Shown here: positions 9,699-17,152 of the stretch, piece after piece
Position numbering within the stretch: the first letter of the stretch is position 1
How the letters are laid out: every line of letters starts with the position of its first letter
NCBI GenBank assembly: GCA_035541895.1
Contig: DATKMK010000093.1
Span: 1-61,784 of the forward strand
DNA length: 61,784 nucleotides
Source of the DNA: DATKMK01 sp035541895
GTDB taxonomy: Bacteria; Desulfobacterota; Binatia; HRBIN30; JACQVA1
Direction: 5' to 3'
Made by a program: the position numbers and the translations under genes
Notes under the pieces: generated by a model
Databases searched by the model: none
Seen by the model: the letters and a program-made list of their open reading frames with translations, nothing else
Told to the model about the DNA's origin: nothing

Positions 9699-11255
9699 GT
9701 GAACACATCCAACTTCGTCAGCATTCCGGCGATGATGTTTCCCGACCAGGAGATCCTCGTGTTCGAGAATCAGCGTCGGACCTACGGTGAGTTGTGGGAA
9801 CGGATCCAGCGGTTGGCCAACGCCCTGGAAGCGGTTGGCGTCCGGCGCGGCGATCGCGTCGCGGTGCTGCAAACCAATTCGGCGCAATACGTCGAGACCT
9901 ACTTCGCCGCCGCCGCGCTCAACGCCGTCTTCATTCCGGTGAATTACCGCGCCAAACTGCCCGAACTCGAATACATGCTGGGCGCGGCGGAAACCAAAGT
10001 GCTGCTAGTCGGCGATCGCTATATCGACGCCGTGCGGCAAATCCTCCCCAAGCTGCCGAGCGTTCAAACCCGCGTCGCACTAGAGAGCGAGCACGACGGC
10101 TTCGCACACATCGAGCCGCTGATCGCCAAGGCCTCGCCCGACTTTGAAGAGCGCGAGACCGACGACGAGGACACCACCATCTTGATGTACACCAGCGGTA
10201 CCACCGCGCTGCCCAAAGGGGTGATGCTGCGGTTCAACGACTTCACCGCCTACGTCACCGCCAACGTCGAGTTGGCCGACGGTACGCCGCGCGGCACCTC
10301 GCTGTTGTGTGTGCCGCTCTATCACATCGCCGGCGCCACCAACGTAATGACCAACCTCTTCACCGGCCGCAAGCTGGTGCTGACCCGCCAATTCGACGCC
10401 GCCGAATGGCTGCGCACGGTCGAACGCGAGCAGGTTACTCACGCGTTCCTCGTCCCGACGATGATGAAGCAGCTCATCGATCATCCCGACTTCAGCAAGC
10501 ACGACCTGTCCAGCCTGCAGAATCTCTCGTACGGCGGCGCCGCGATGCCGTTCCCGGTGATTCGCCGCGCCCTGGAGATGTTCCCGAAGAGCGTCGGCTT
10601 CGTGAACGCGTTCGGCCAGACCGAGACCACCTCGACATTGACCGTCTTGGGACCGGACGATCACCGCCTCGACGGCACGCCGGCTGAAGTCGAGCTGCGA
10701 CTGAAGCGACTGGTTTCGATCGGCCGGCCGCTGCCCGACGTCGAGGTCAAAGTCGTCGACGACGACGGCAACGCGCTGGCCGCCGGCGACGTCGGTGAGA
10801 TCTGGGTGCGCACGCCGCGGGTGATGAAGGGCTACGCGGCTAAGGACGGCACCTCGTCTCCGCTGGTGCAAGACGGCTGGCTGCCGACGCGCGACATGGG
10901 ATGGATCGACGCCGACGGGTACATCTTCCTCGCCGGACGCAAGGACGACATGATCATCCGCGGCGGCGAAAACATCGCGCCGGCGGAGGTTGAGGCTGTG
11001 CTCTACTCGCATCCCGGCATCGAGGAAGCCACGGTCATCGGCATGCCCGACGTCGAGTGGGGACAAAAGGTGTGTGCGGTCGTTGCTCCGCGACCCGGCG
11101 TGACGTTGACCACGGAGGACGTGATCGAGTTCTGCCGCCAGCGCCTCGCCAGCTTCAAGAAGCCGGAGATCGTGCACTTCGTCGCCGAGTTGCCGAAGAA
11201 TCCGATGGGCAAGATCCTCAAGAAGGATCTGCGCAAACAGTTCGGCGCCGCATGA
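9699..11255 (+). CDS. AMP-forming acyl-CoA synthetase
   Basis: 518 residues from a GTG preceded by AAGGAGG at good spacing. This ANL-superfamily enzyme activates a carboxylic acid with ATP and loads it on CoA. The AMP-binding signature is MYTSGTTALPKGVM (near residue 165); further core motifs are NAFGQTETTS, GEIWVRTPRVMKGY, the hinge region DGYIFLAGRKDDMIIRGGEN, and the C-terminal KNPMGKILKKDL with the catalytic Lys. The length fits medium/long-chain fatty-acid or aryl-CoA ligases. The stop overlaps the next crotonase start as ATGA, so the two are translationally coupled. The product is presumably fed to the adjacent crotonases and MaoC protein; the actual substrate is not deducible. Confidence 0.95.
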   Translation: MNTSNFVSIPAMMFPDQEILVFENQRRTYGELWERIQRLANALEAVGVRRGDRVAVLQTNSAQYVETYFAAAALNAVFIPVNYRAKLPELEYMLGAAETKVLLVGDRYIDAVRQILPKLPSVQTRVALESEHDGFAHIEPLIAKASPDFEERETDDEDTTILMYTSGTTALPKGVMLRFNDFTAYVTANVELADGTPRGTSLLCVPLYHIAGATNVMTNLFTGRKLVLTRQFDAAEWLRTVEREQVTHAFLVPTMMKQLIDHPDFSKHDLSSLQNLSYGGAAMPFPVIRRALEMFPKSVGFVNAFGQTETTSTLTVLGPDDHRLDGTPAEVELRLKRLVSIGRPLPDVEVKVVDDDGNALAAGDVGEIWVRTPRVMKGYAAKDGTSSPLVQDGWLPTRDMGWIDADGYIFLAGRKDDMIIRGGENIAPAEVEAVLYSHPGIEEATVIGMPDVEWGQKVCAVVAPRPGVTLTTEDVIEFCRQRLASFKKPEIVHFVAELPKNPMGKILKKDLRKQFGAA

Positions 11256-12022
11256 AAGCGTCACCCCGGCGGACGAGCGCGACTTCCCCGCTGCGCACTG
11301 CCGTGCGCGACGGGGTGGCGTGGCTCACGCTCGACCGTCCGGCGGCGGGCAATGCAATCTCGCAGCCACTGGCGCAGGCACTCTGCACCGTGACCGAGGC
11401 ACTCGAACTGGATGAGACGATCCATCTGGTCGTCATCGAGGCCGCCGGCAAAGATTTCTGTGTTGGCGTCGAACACCGCGGTGATTGGGAGCATGAGTGC
11501 GACGGCATCGCGGCGATCGCACGGCTCACGGTGCCGGTGGTCGCGGCGGTCCACGGCCACGTGATCGACGAAGGCTGCGAACTCGCGCTCGCGTGCGATC
11601 TCCGCTTGATGGCGGACGACGCCCGCTGGCAATTCACGCAGATCAGCAACGGCCGCATGCCGGCGCACGGCGCCACGCAGCGATTGCCGCGGATCGTCGG
11701 CCGCATGCGCGCGCTCGACCTCCTGCTCACCGGCCGTACGGTCGATTCCACGGAAGCCGAAGCCATCGGACTCGCCACCCGCGTGTTTCCGTCATCGCAC
11801 TTCGCCGACCGCATGCGCGCGTTCGTTGGCGAGCTGGCAACCCGGGGACCGATCGCGCTGCGGTACGCCAAGGAAGCCGTGCAGCGGGGACTGGATCTGA
11901 CGCTTGACCATGGCATCCGACTTGAGCACGACCTCTATGTGTTGCTACAGACAACCGCCGATCGCGCCGAAGGCGTGCGCGCTTTCCTCGAAAAGCGGCG
12001 GCCGAAATTCACCGGCTCGTGA
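11252..12022 (+). CDS. Crotonase-family protein 2 lacking one catalytic Glu
   Basis: 256 residues. It starts at the ATG of an ATGA overlap with the acyl-CoA synthetase; upstream in-frame codons read synthetase DNA in another frame. Crotonase hallmarks are GKDFCVGVEHRG (first oxyanion-hole element), HGHVIDEGCELALACDL (second element, with the Glu144-type residue) and HGATQRLPRIVGRMRALDLLLTGR. At the position of the second catalytic Glu the sequence reads FTQISNG instead of the usual PE-I/L-x-x-G, putting Gln where Glu164 would be. Simple enoyl-CoA hydration therefore looks unlikely. Isomerase, thioesterase or lyase chemistry of the same fold is more plausible. It is followed 17 bp later by desulforedoxin 2. 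Confidence 0.9.
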   Translation: MKASPRRTSATSPLRTAVRDGVAWLTLDRPAAGNAISQPLAQALCTVTEALELDETIHLVVIEAAGKDFCVGVEHRGDWEHECDGIAAIARLTVPVVAAVHGHVIDEGCELALACDLRLMADDARWQFTQISNGRMPAHGATQRLPRIVGRMRALDLLLTGRTVDSTEAEAIGLATRVFPSSHFADRMRAFVGELATRGPIALRYAKEAVQRGLDLTLDHGIRLEHDLYVLLQTTADRAEGVRAFLEKRRPKFTGS

Positions 12023-12039
12023 TCGAACAGAGAGGGACC

Positions 12040-12159
12040 ATGGCAAACCAACTGGGCAAAATGTACATCTGCGGCAAGTGCGGCTCGCAAGTGATCGTGA
12101 CCAAGGCCGGCAACGGCTCGCTCAAGTGCTGCGGGCAAGAGATGGAGCAGAAAAAGTAG
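12040..12159 (+). CDS. Desulforedoxin-like rubredoxin-type iron protein 2
   Basis: A 39-residue protein, MANQLGKMYICGKCG, with CxxC at 11-14, CC at 30-31 and GQEM following. It is almost exactly the length of desulforedoxin (36-37 residues) and carries only the four iron-binding Cys. GAGAGGG precedes the ATG by three bases. The first 20 bases of its reading frame are identical to those of desulforedoxin 1 at 8784, while the middle parts have diverged, so this is a duplication with a conserved 5' end. The MaoC-like gene begins with GTG four bases after its stop. Likely an electron-transfer or iron-binding protein. One candidate partner is the di-iron hydroxylase-like protein two genes downstream, but this is only inferred from position. 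Confidence 0.9.
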   Translation: MANQLGKMYICGKCGSQVIVTKAGNGSLKCCGQEMEQKK

Positions 12160-12163
12160 CGCC

Positions 12164-12991
12164 GTGGCGATCGCGACACCATCACCGCCGGCCGATCTGC
12201 GCACGTACCGGGTGCGTGCGCACAATATCGCCGCGGATTCGGACAACAAGATTCACGACGACACGGTCGCGCGACGCTACGGTTTCGGCGGCGGGCTGGT
12301 GCCGGGTATCGCAGTCTACGGCTACCTGACACACTCGGTGGTGGAGCGCTGTGGCGAAGCGTGGCTCGAACGCGGCGCTGCCACCACGCGCTTCATCAGT
12401 CCGTGCTACGAGGGAGAGGTGATCGAGGTGCACGCGACTGCCGGCAGCGGCGCAACATTCGATCTGCTCGCACAGCGCGCCGACGGCACCGCCTGCGCTC
12501 GCGGCACCGCCGGATGGCGCGCGCCGGATCTTGCCCAACCGGACATCAGCGAGTATCCGGTAGCGCCACTACCGGACGAGCGACCGCCGGCGTCGGCGCA
12601 GTCGTTGGCGCCGGGACGCGTGCTGGGAACATTCTCGCTGCACCTCGACGAACAGCGCGCCGCCGAATTCCTCGACGGCATCCGCGACGACCTTGCGCTC
12701 TATCGCGGGCCCTCCGGCATCGCGCATCCTGCGCTGCTTTTGGCGTGTGCGAACTGGTTCCTCGCGCACAACGTCGTGCTCGGGCCATGGATTCACGTCG
12801 CGAGCGAGGTCACCCATTTCGGCATCGCACGCTACGGCGACACCGTGTCGCTACGCGGACGGGTCGCCGAACAATTCGAACGCAAAGGCCACGAATTCGT
12901 GGTTCTCGACCTACTCGTCGTGGCCGACCGCGACCGCATCATCCAACACCTTCGCCACACCGCGATCTACCGGCCGCGCGCAGCGTCGTGA
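12164..12991 (+). CDS. MaoC-like double-hotdog acyl-CoA dehydratase
   Basis: 275 residues from a GTG four bases after the desulforedoxin 2 stop. Residues 13-125 form a MaoC-type hotdog domain with the signature NIAADSDNKIHDDTVARRYG followed by GFGGGLVPGIAVYGYLTH. Residues 145-270 form a second, more degenerate hotdog with FGIARYGDTVSLRGRV and a GHEFVVLDLLV strand typical of thioesterase/dehydratase sheets. Such tandem hotdog proteins hydrate or dehydrate enoyl-CoAs or act as thioesterases. The catalytic Asp/His spacing differs from the classical R-hydratase motif, so the exact reaction is open. It belongs to the same run as the two crotonases and the acyl-CoA synthetase. Confidence 0.82.
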   Translation: MAIATPSPPADLRTYRVRAHNIAADSDNKIHDDTVARRYGFGGGLVPGIAVYGYLTHSVVERCGEAWLERGAATTRFISPCYEGEVIEVHATAGSGATFDLLAQRADGTACARGTAGWRAPDLAQPDISEYPVAPLPDERPPASAQSLAPGRVLGTFSLHLDEQRAAEFLDGIRDDLALYRGPSGIAHPALLLACANWFLAHNVVLGPWIHVASEVTHFGIARYGDTVSLRGRVAEQFERKGHEFVVLDLLVVADRDRIIQHLRHTAIYRPRAAS

Positions 12992-13017
12992 CTGCTGAAC
13001 GGCGCTCGCAGCACACA

Positions 13018-13839
13018 ATGGATGTACGAATCGCGGCGCTGATTGGCTTCGTCGTCGTGCCGGCCGTTTGCGTCGTGCTCGAACGGCGCTGGCCTGCGAT
13101 TCCCGCGCGGACGCTCGTGCGGCCGGGCCTGCTGTCCGACGCGGTCTGGTACATCGTCCAATCGTGGGTCGCTCGCAACGTTGCGCCGTGGGCCGTCTAC
13201 TTTGCGCTCGTGCCGGTGATGGTCGCGCTTGGGAAGAACGCGCCGGAGTTCTTCGGGGGCTTCGGGCCGGCGGCGCGGATTCCGTTCCGGTTTCAAGTGC
13301 CGATCGTCTTCGTGTTGGCCGACTTTCTGTCCTACTGGCAACATCGGCTTTTCCACACGCGCAGTCTCTGGCCGGTGCACGCGGTGCACCACTCATCGCG
13401 GCAGCTCGATTGGTTGAGTTCCGGCCGCTTTCACCCTCTCAACGAAATCGGCGTACAACTGATCAACGTCGTCCCCATCCTGGCCTGCGGCTTCAATGCG
13501 GGAAGCTTTCTCGTCCTTGCTCCGTTCACGACGTGGTACGTCGTCTTCCTTCACGCCAACGTTCCATGGTCGTTTGGACCGCTGCGCTTCCTCATCGCGA
13601 GCCCTGCATTTCATCGCTGGCATCACACCGGCGAGGCCGAAGGTCGCGATAAGAATTTCGGCGGCGTGCTCTCGCTGTGGGACGTGCTGCTCGGAACCTT
13701 CTACCTCCCGGAGAACCGCACCGCCACATGGTTCGGGATCGACGATCCCATACCCGAGGGGTTCGTCAAGCAGCTCGCGTATCCGCTGCTGCCCACTCGG
13801 CTGTGGAGCGCTTCGACTTGGCCGCACACAGCGGCGTGA
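13018..13839 (+). CDS. Membrane fatty acid hydroxylase / sterol desaturase superfamily
   Basis: 273 residues from the ATG at 13018. The frame continues upstream, but there it reads MaoC-gene DNA in another frame. Several hydrophobic segments (residues 5-20, 45-70, 85-110, 160-185) frame the three His clusters of membrane di-iron hydroxylases: HRLFH, HAVHH and HRWHH, the last within SPAFHRWHHTGE. DKNFGGVLSLWDVLLGTFY is a further superfamily motif. These enzymes use O2 and two electrons to hydroxylate or desaturate lipids. The small desulforedoxins upstream could be the electron source, which is an inference from position only. The upstream gap to the MaoC stop is 26 bp, so it is likely the distal part of the acyl-CoA operon. 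Confidence 0.9.
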   Translation: MDVRIAALIGFVVVPAVCVVLERRWPAIPARTLVRPGLLSDAVWYIVQSWVARNVAPWAVYFALVPVMVALGKNAPEFFGGFGPAARIPFRFQVPIVFVLADFLSYWQHRLFHTRSLWPVHAVHHSSRQLDWLSSGRFHPLNEIGVQLINVVPILACGFNAGSFLVLAPFTTWYVVFLHANVPWSFGPLRFLIASPAFHRWHHTGEAEGRDKNFGGVLSLWDVLLGTFYLPENRTATWFGIDDPIPEGFVKQLAYPLLPTRLWSASTWPHTAA

Positions 13840-13854
13840 CCGATCAACGCGACG

Positions 13855-14315
13855 ATGAGAATTTGGAGTCTGCATCCGAAGTACCTCGACGCACCCGGCC
13901 TGGTCGCGTTGTGGCGCGAGAGCCTGCTGGCTCAGGCAGTGCTCAGAGGCAAGACAAGGGGCTACGTCCGTCACCCTCAACTTGATCGCTTTCGCGCGCA
14001 GGCACGTCCCGTCGGATTCCTCGCTGAGTACCTGCGAGGACTGCACGCGGAGGCGCTACGGCGCGGCTACCGTTTCGCCCCTGGAAAGATCAGTCGCTCG
14101 CACGTACACACCCGCATGACCGTCACCCGCGCACAACTGCAATTCGAATGCACCACCTGATGGGCAAGTTGGCGCGGCGCAATCCAGCGTGGCTGCGACG
14201 TCTCGGTCACGTCGGCACTCCGGACCCGCATCCGCTGTTCCGCGTCGTATCTGGGCGCATCGCCGAATGGGAAAGGGCAGTGGCGCACCCGAGAACAGGA
14301 AGGCCGGTTGAATAA
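13855..14315 (+). pseudogene. Pyrimidine-dimer DNA glycosylase family, split by a frameshift
   Basis: The first frame (13855-14160, 101 residues) begins MRIWSLHPKYLDAPGLVALW, the signature of the Pyr_excise (endonuclease V-like) family, and includes GYVRHPQLDRF and LHAEALRRGYRF. It stops shortly after TRAQLQFE. The missing C-terminal part lies in the next frame, from about 14148 to the TAA at 14313: HHLMGKLARRNP, then TPDPHPLFRVVSGRIAEWER. Adding one G after 14150 would read QFE-W-HHLMGKL, matching the family's E-W-x-H-L-x-x-KL pattern. So a single-base deletion, either real or from sequencing/assembly, splits an otherwise complete gene of about 152 residues. If real, UV-repair activity is probably lost. 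The second frame's TAA overlaps the next gene's TTG start. Confidence 0.82.
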
Positions 14316-14823
14316 CCCGCACGCCGAAGTCGTGATCCAGCGATTGCTCGCGGCCTGGAACGCCCGCGACCTCGCCGGCTTCGCGGCATGCCTTGCCGAC
14401 GACGTCGAATGGTACGACCCGGCGATGCCGGACCCGCCTGCTCGTGGGCGAGCGGCTGCGGTTGCGTTTGCCGAGTCGGTCCTGCGGGCTTTTCCCGATT
14501 TCACGTATGAGATCCTGCCGCCGATGTGTTTTGCGACCGATGGGTCTCGTGTCGCGATCAAATGGCGGATCACCGGTTCGCATCTGCATCCGCTCGTGCC
14601 ACCGGGTTACGCGCCGACGAGTCGTCGCACCGAGTTCGAGGGTGTCGATGTGATCGACATCGACGGCGGCCGCGTGACCTGCATTCTCACCGTCTTCGAC
14701 GTGCTGCCCGCCGCCGAACAGCTCCTCGGCATGCGCCTCCGGCCGACGCCCGGCACCTGGCGCGGGTGGCTCGCCGTGCGTCTCCAGCGGCTCCTGGCTT
14801 GGCGGGCGCGAACGCGACGATGA
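14308..14823 (+). CDS. SnoaL-like (NTF2-fold) protein
   Basis: 171 residues from a TTG with AGGAAG seven bases upstream; no better start exists before the conserved N-terminus. VIQRLLAAWNARDLAGFAACLADDVEWYDP is the start of a SnoaL/polyketide-cyclase-like domain, followed by GRAAAVAFAESVLRAFPDF and the strands TDGSRVAIKWRITGSH and GVDVIDIDGGRV. Such proteins use a conical alpha+beta barrel for ring closure, isomerisation or ligand binding; the fold alone does not fix the reaction. The C-terminal 35 residues are Arg/Leu-rich and lie outside the domain. It overlaps the frameshifted glycosylase by 8 bp and converges on the TauE-like gene with six bases between. It is the second SnoaL-like domain in the window after the SDR fusion. 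Confidence 0.85.
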   Translation: MNNPHAEVVIQRLLAAWNARDLAGFAACLADDVEWYDPAMPDPPARGRAAAVAFAESVLRAFPDFTYEILPPMCFATDGSRVAIKWRITGSHLHPLVPPGYAPTSRRTEFEGVDVIDIDGGRVTCILTVFDVLPAAEQLLGMRLRPTPGTWRGWLAVRLQRLLAWRARTRR

Positions 14824-14829
14824 CGCGGC

Positions 14830-15603
14830 TCAGCCGCGCAGCAACAAGGACACGGTCATCGCGACGCCGATGACCACCACCACGCGGCGAACGGCCTCGC
14901 GCCCCATGCGGCGCGCGAGGCCGGCGCCGCCGTAGCCGCCGCTGATCGCAGCGATCGCCATCACGCCGGCGTCGAGCCAGTCGACCGGTCCCCACAACAT
15001 GAAATACGCGGCGGCGACGAGATTGATGCAGACGGCGAAGAAGTTCTTCAGCCCGTTCATTTGGTGAATGTCCGTGAGACCGAGCAGTCCCAACGCCGCG
15101 AGCATCAGAATACCGATGCCGGCGCCGAAGTAGCCGCCGTAAAGTGCGACGAAGAACTGAAACAGCGCGGCGCCCGCCCACCAGCGCGCGTTCGCAACGT
15201 GGTCTTCCGGCCGTCCCCGTCGCAGCCAGCGCGCGAGCGGCTCCTGCGCGGCGAACAACACGGTCGCGAACAGAATCAGATACGGCACGAGTGAACCGAA
15301 CACCCGCGATGGGGTCCGCAACAGCAGCATCGCGCCGATCAGTCCGCCCAGCAGCGACGGCGCGGCCAGCAATGCCATCCAACGGCGGCTGTCGCCCAAC
15401 TCGCGGCGAAAGCCGAGCATGGCGCCCAGCGATCCCGGCCACAGCGCCACCGTGCTGGTCACGTTGGCGATGATCGGATCGCGTCCGATCCAGAGCAGCG
15501 TGGGAAAGCTGACGAGCGTGCCGCCGCCGGCCACCGAGTTGATCATGCCGGCGACAAACGCGGCGGCACACACCGCCCCCTCTTGCCAGAGACTGACCAA
15601 CAT
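14830..15603 (-). CDS. TauE/SafE (TSUP) family membrane permease
   Basis: 257 residues with about eight hydrophobic segments. The TSUP signature is visible twice, as expected for the internal repeat: AGMINSVAGGGTLVSFPTLLW near the N-terminus and ALYGGYFGAGIGILMLAALGLLG in the second half. HQMNGLKNFFAVCINLVAAAYF and GGYGGAGLARRMG are further family motifs. Members export or import sulfite, sulfonates or other small anions across the inner membrane; the substrate cannot be told. It starts at an ATG 52 bp from the divergent acetyltransferase gene and ends head-on against the SnoaL-like gene. It has no obvious sulfur-metabolism neighbours. Confidence 0.93.
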   Translation of the reverse strand: MLVSLWQEGAVCAAAFVAGMINSVAGGGTLVSFPTLLWIGRDPIIANVTSTVALWPGSLGAMLGFRRELGDSRRWMALLAAPSLLGGLIGAMLLLRTPSRVFGSLVPYLILFATVLFAAQEPLARWLRRGRPEDHVANARWWAGAALFQFFVALYGGYFGAGIGILMLAALGLLGLTDIHQMNGLKNFFAVCINLVAAAYFMLWGPVDWLDAGVMAIAAISGGYGGAGLARRMGREAVRRVVVVIGVAMTVSLLLRG

Positions 15604-15655
15604 CGGCGCACCCTAGCACAAGCGCCGCAAACGATGCTTCTTTCCCTGTTCGGCA

Positions 15656-17110
15656 GTGCTGGCACGGCGCGGCGAGCAGCCCGGAAACACGCTCGGAGAG
15701 CGCGTTCCACCAGTCCTCCCATCCGAACTCGTTTGCACCGGCTGCGACGATGCGCCATTGATCGCGGCGATCATGAGCGAGCTGCGACGGCGATGGGCAA
15801 CGGCGGCGGACACCGACGCGCTGGTCGTCTTCACCGCTGACGTCCTCCGTCACCAAGATGCGCCCGCGCCCGACGCGTGCACCGGCGCGTGGACGCGCGA
15901 CCTGATGACCGGTCGCCATCCGCGCTTCGTACCAAGCGACTTCAGCATCGTTGAAGACGTGGCCAGCGGCGAGATCGTTTCGAGCGCCTGCCTCATCTCG
16001 CAAACCTGGTCGTTCGACGGGATTCCCATCGCCGTCGGTCAACCCGAGTTGATCGGCACCCATCCCGACCGCCGGCGCCAAGGCTTGGTACGCGAGCAAT
16101 TCGAGGCGCTGCATCGACGGAGCGTCGAACGAGGTCAGCAGTTGCTGGCGATCGACGGCGTACCGCACTTCTACCGCCAGTTCGGCTATGAGATGGCGCT
16201 GGAACGTTTGGGCGGGGTCGTATTGCAGGCCGGACGCTTGCCGGAAGTCGACTCGCCGATGTTCAGCGTGCGCGAAGCGATCGGAGCCGATCTGCCGTTC
16301 ATCGCGACGGCGGCGCGGCACGCAGCTCGACGATCGCTGCTGACCTGTGATCGCGATGAAGGGCTGTGGCAGTACGAGCTGTACGGGCGCGATCCGATGA
16401 ACTTCTACCGCACCGAGTTGCGCACGATCACCACGCGAGACGGTCGCCCCGTCGGATACCTCGCGCACGCGCATCACACCGCGCGCCTCGCCGGCGCAAC
16501 GCTGGTGCTCTATGCGTGCGAAACCCTCGATGTCGATTGGGCAGACGTCGTTCCGACGTTGCTCGCCTATCTGCGCGCGACCGGACTGCGTTATGCGTCG
16601 ATTCACGGCGACGACTTCCGCTACGTCGGCCTGTGGATGGGCACGACGCATCCACTCTACGCTGCGCTCGGTCAATTGGCGCCGCAGATGGCGCCGCCGT
16701 ACGCCTGGTACATTCGCGTGCACGACCTCGCGGCGTTTCTGCGCCACATCGCACCCGTGTTGGAGCGAAGGCTGGCCGAGTCGGCATGGCGGGACTTCTC
16801 GGGCGAGCTGCGGTTGGGCTTTTATCGCGGCGGTGTGTCGCTCGTCTTTGCCGACGGCCGACTCGCCAGTGCGGTCCCGTGGCAGCAATCGGAGCGGCTG
16901 CTCGGCGTCGAGCGTTTGCAACCGACGACCGCCGAGCGGGCCGATGCGTTTCTGCCCGAATTGACCGTTCTGCAACTGCTCTGTGGCTATCGCTCGCTCG
17001 ACGAGCTGCAGCACGCGTTTCCGGACTGCCTGGTGCGAACCGATCGGGTGCACGCACTGCTCACCACGTTGTTTCCGAGGCGGCCGTCGAGCGTGTGGCC
17101 GGCGGTGTAG
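15656..17110 (+). CDS. Eis-like GNAT acetyltransferase
   Basis: Up to 484 residues from a GTG; no good ribosome site is seen, and an ATG at 15773 is an alternative. The N-terminal GNAT part has the acetyl-CoA loop ELIGTHPDRRRQGLVREQFEALH (R-R-x-G-x-G/L type), followed by HFYRQFGYEMAL, the usual last strand. A second acetyltransferase-like region spans about residues 200-345. The C-terminal 100 residues, with FSGELRLGFYRGGVSLVFADG and LTVLQLLCGYRSLDEL, resemble the SCP2-like domain of Eis. This GNAT-GNAT-SCP2 layout is characteristic of enhanced-intracellular-survival-type N-acetyltransferases. The substrate is unknown. It is divergent from the TauE-like gene. Confidence 0.82.
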   Translation: MLARRGEQPGNTLGERVPPVLPSELVCTGCDDAPLIAAIMSELRRRWATAADTDALVVFTADVLRHQDAPAPDACTGAWTRDLMTGRHPRFVPSDFSIVEDVASGEIVSSACLISQTWSFDGIPIAVGQPELIGTHPDRRRQGLVREQFEALHRRSVERGQQLLAIDGVPHFYRQFGYEMALERLGGVVLQAGRLPEVDSPMFSVREAIGADLPFIATAARHAARRSLLTCDRDEGLWQYELYGRDPMNFYRTELRTITTRDGRPVGYLAHAHHTARLAGATLVLYACETLDVDWADVVPTLLAYLRATGLRYASIHGDDFRYVGLWMGTTHPLYAALGQLAPQMAPPYAWYIRVHDLAAFLRHIAPVLERRLAESAWRDFSGELRLGFYRGGVSLVFADGRLASAVPWQQSERLLGVERLQPTTAERADAFLPELTVLQLLCGYRSLDELQHAFPDCLVRTDRVHALLTTLFPRRPSSVWPAV

Positions 17111-17152
17111 GCGGCTTTTGCCGAGCCGCGACAACGTGGTAGGCAAGCGACC

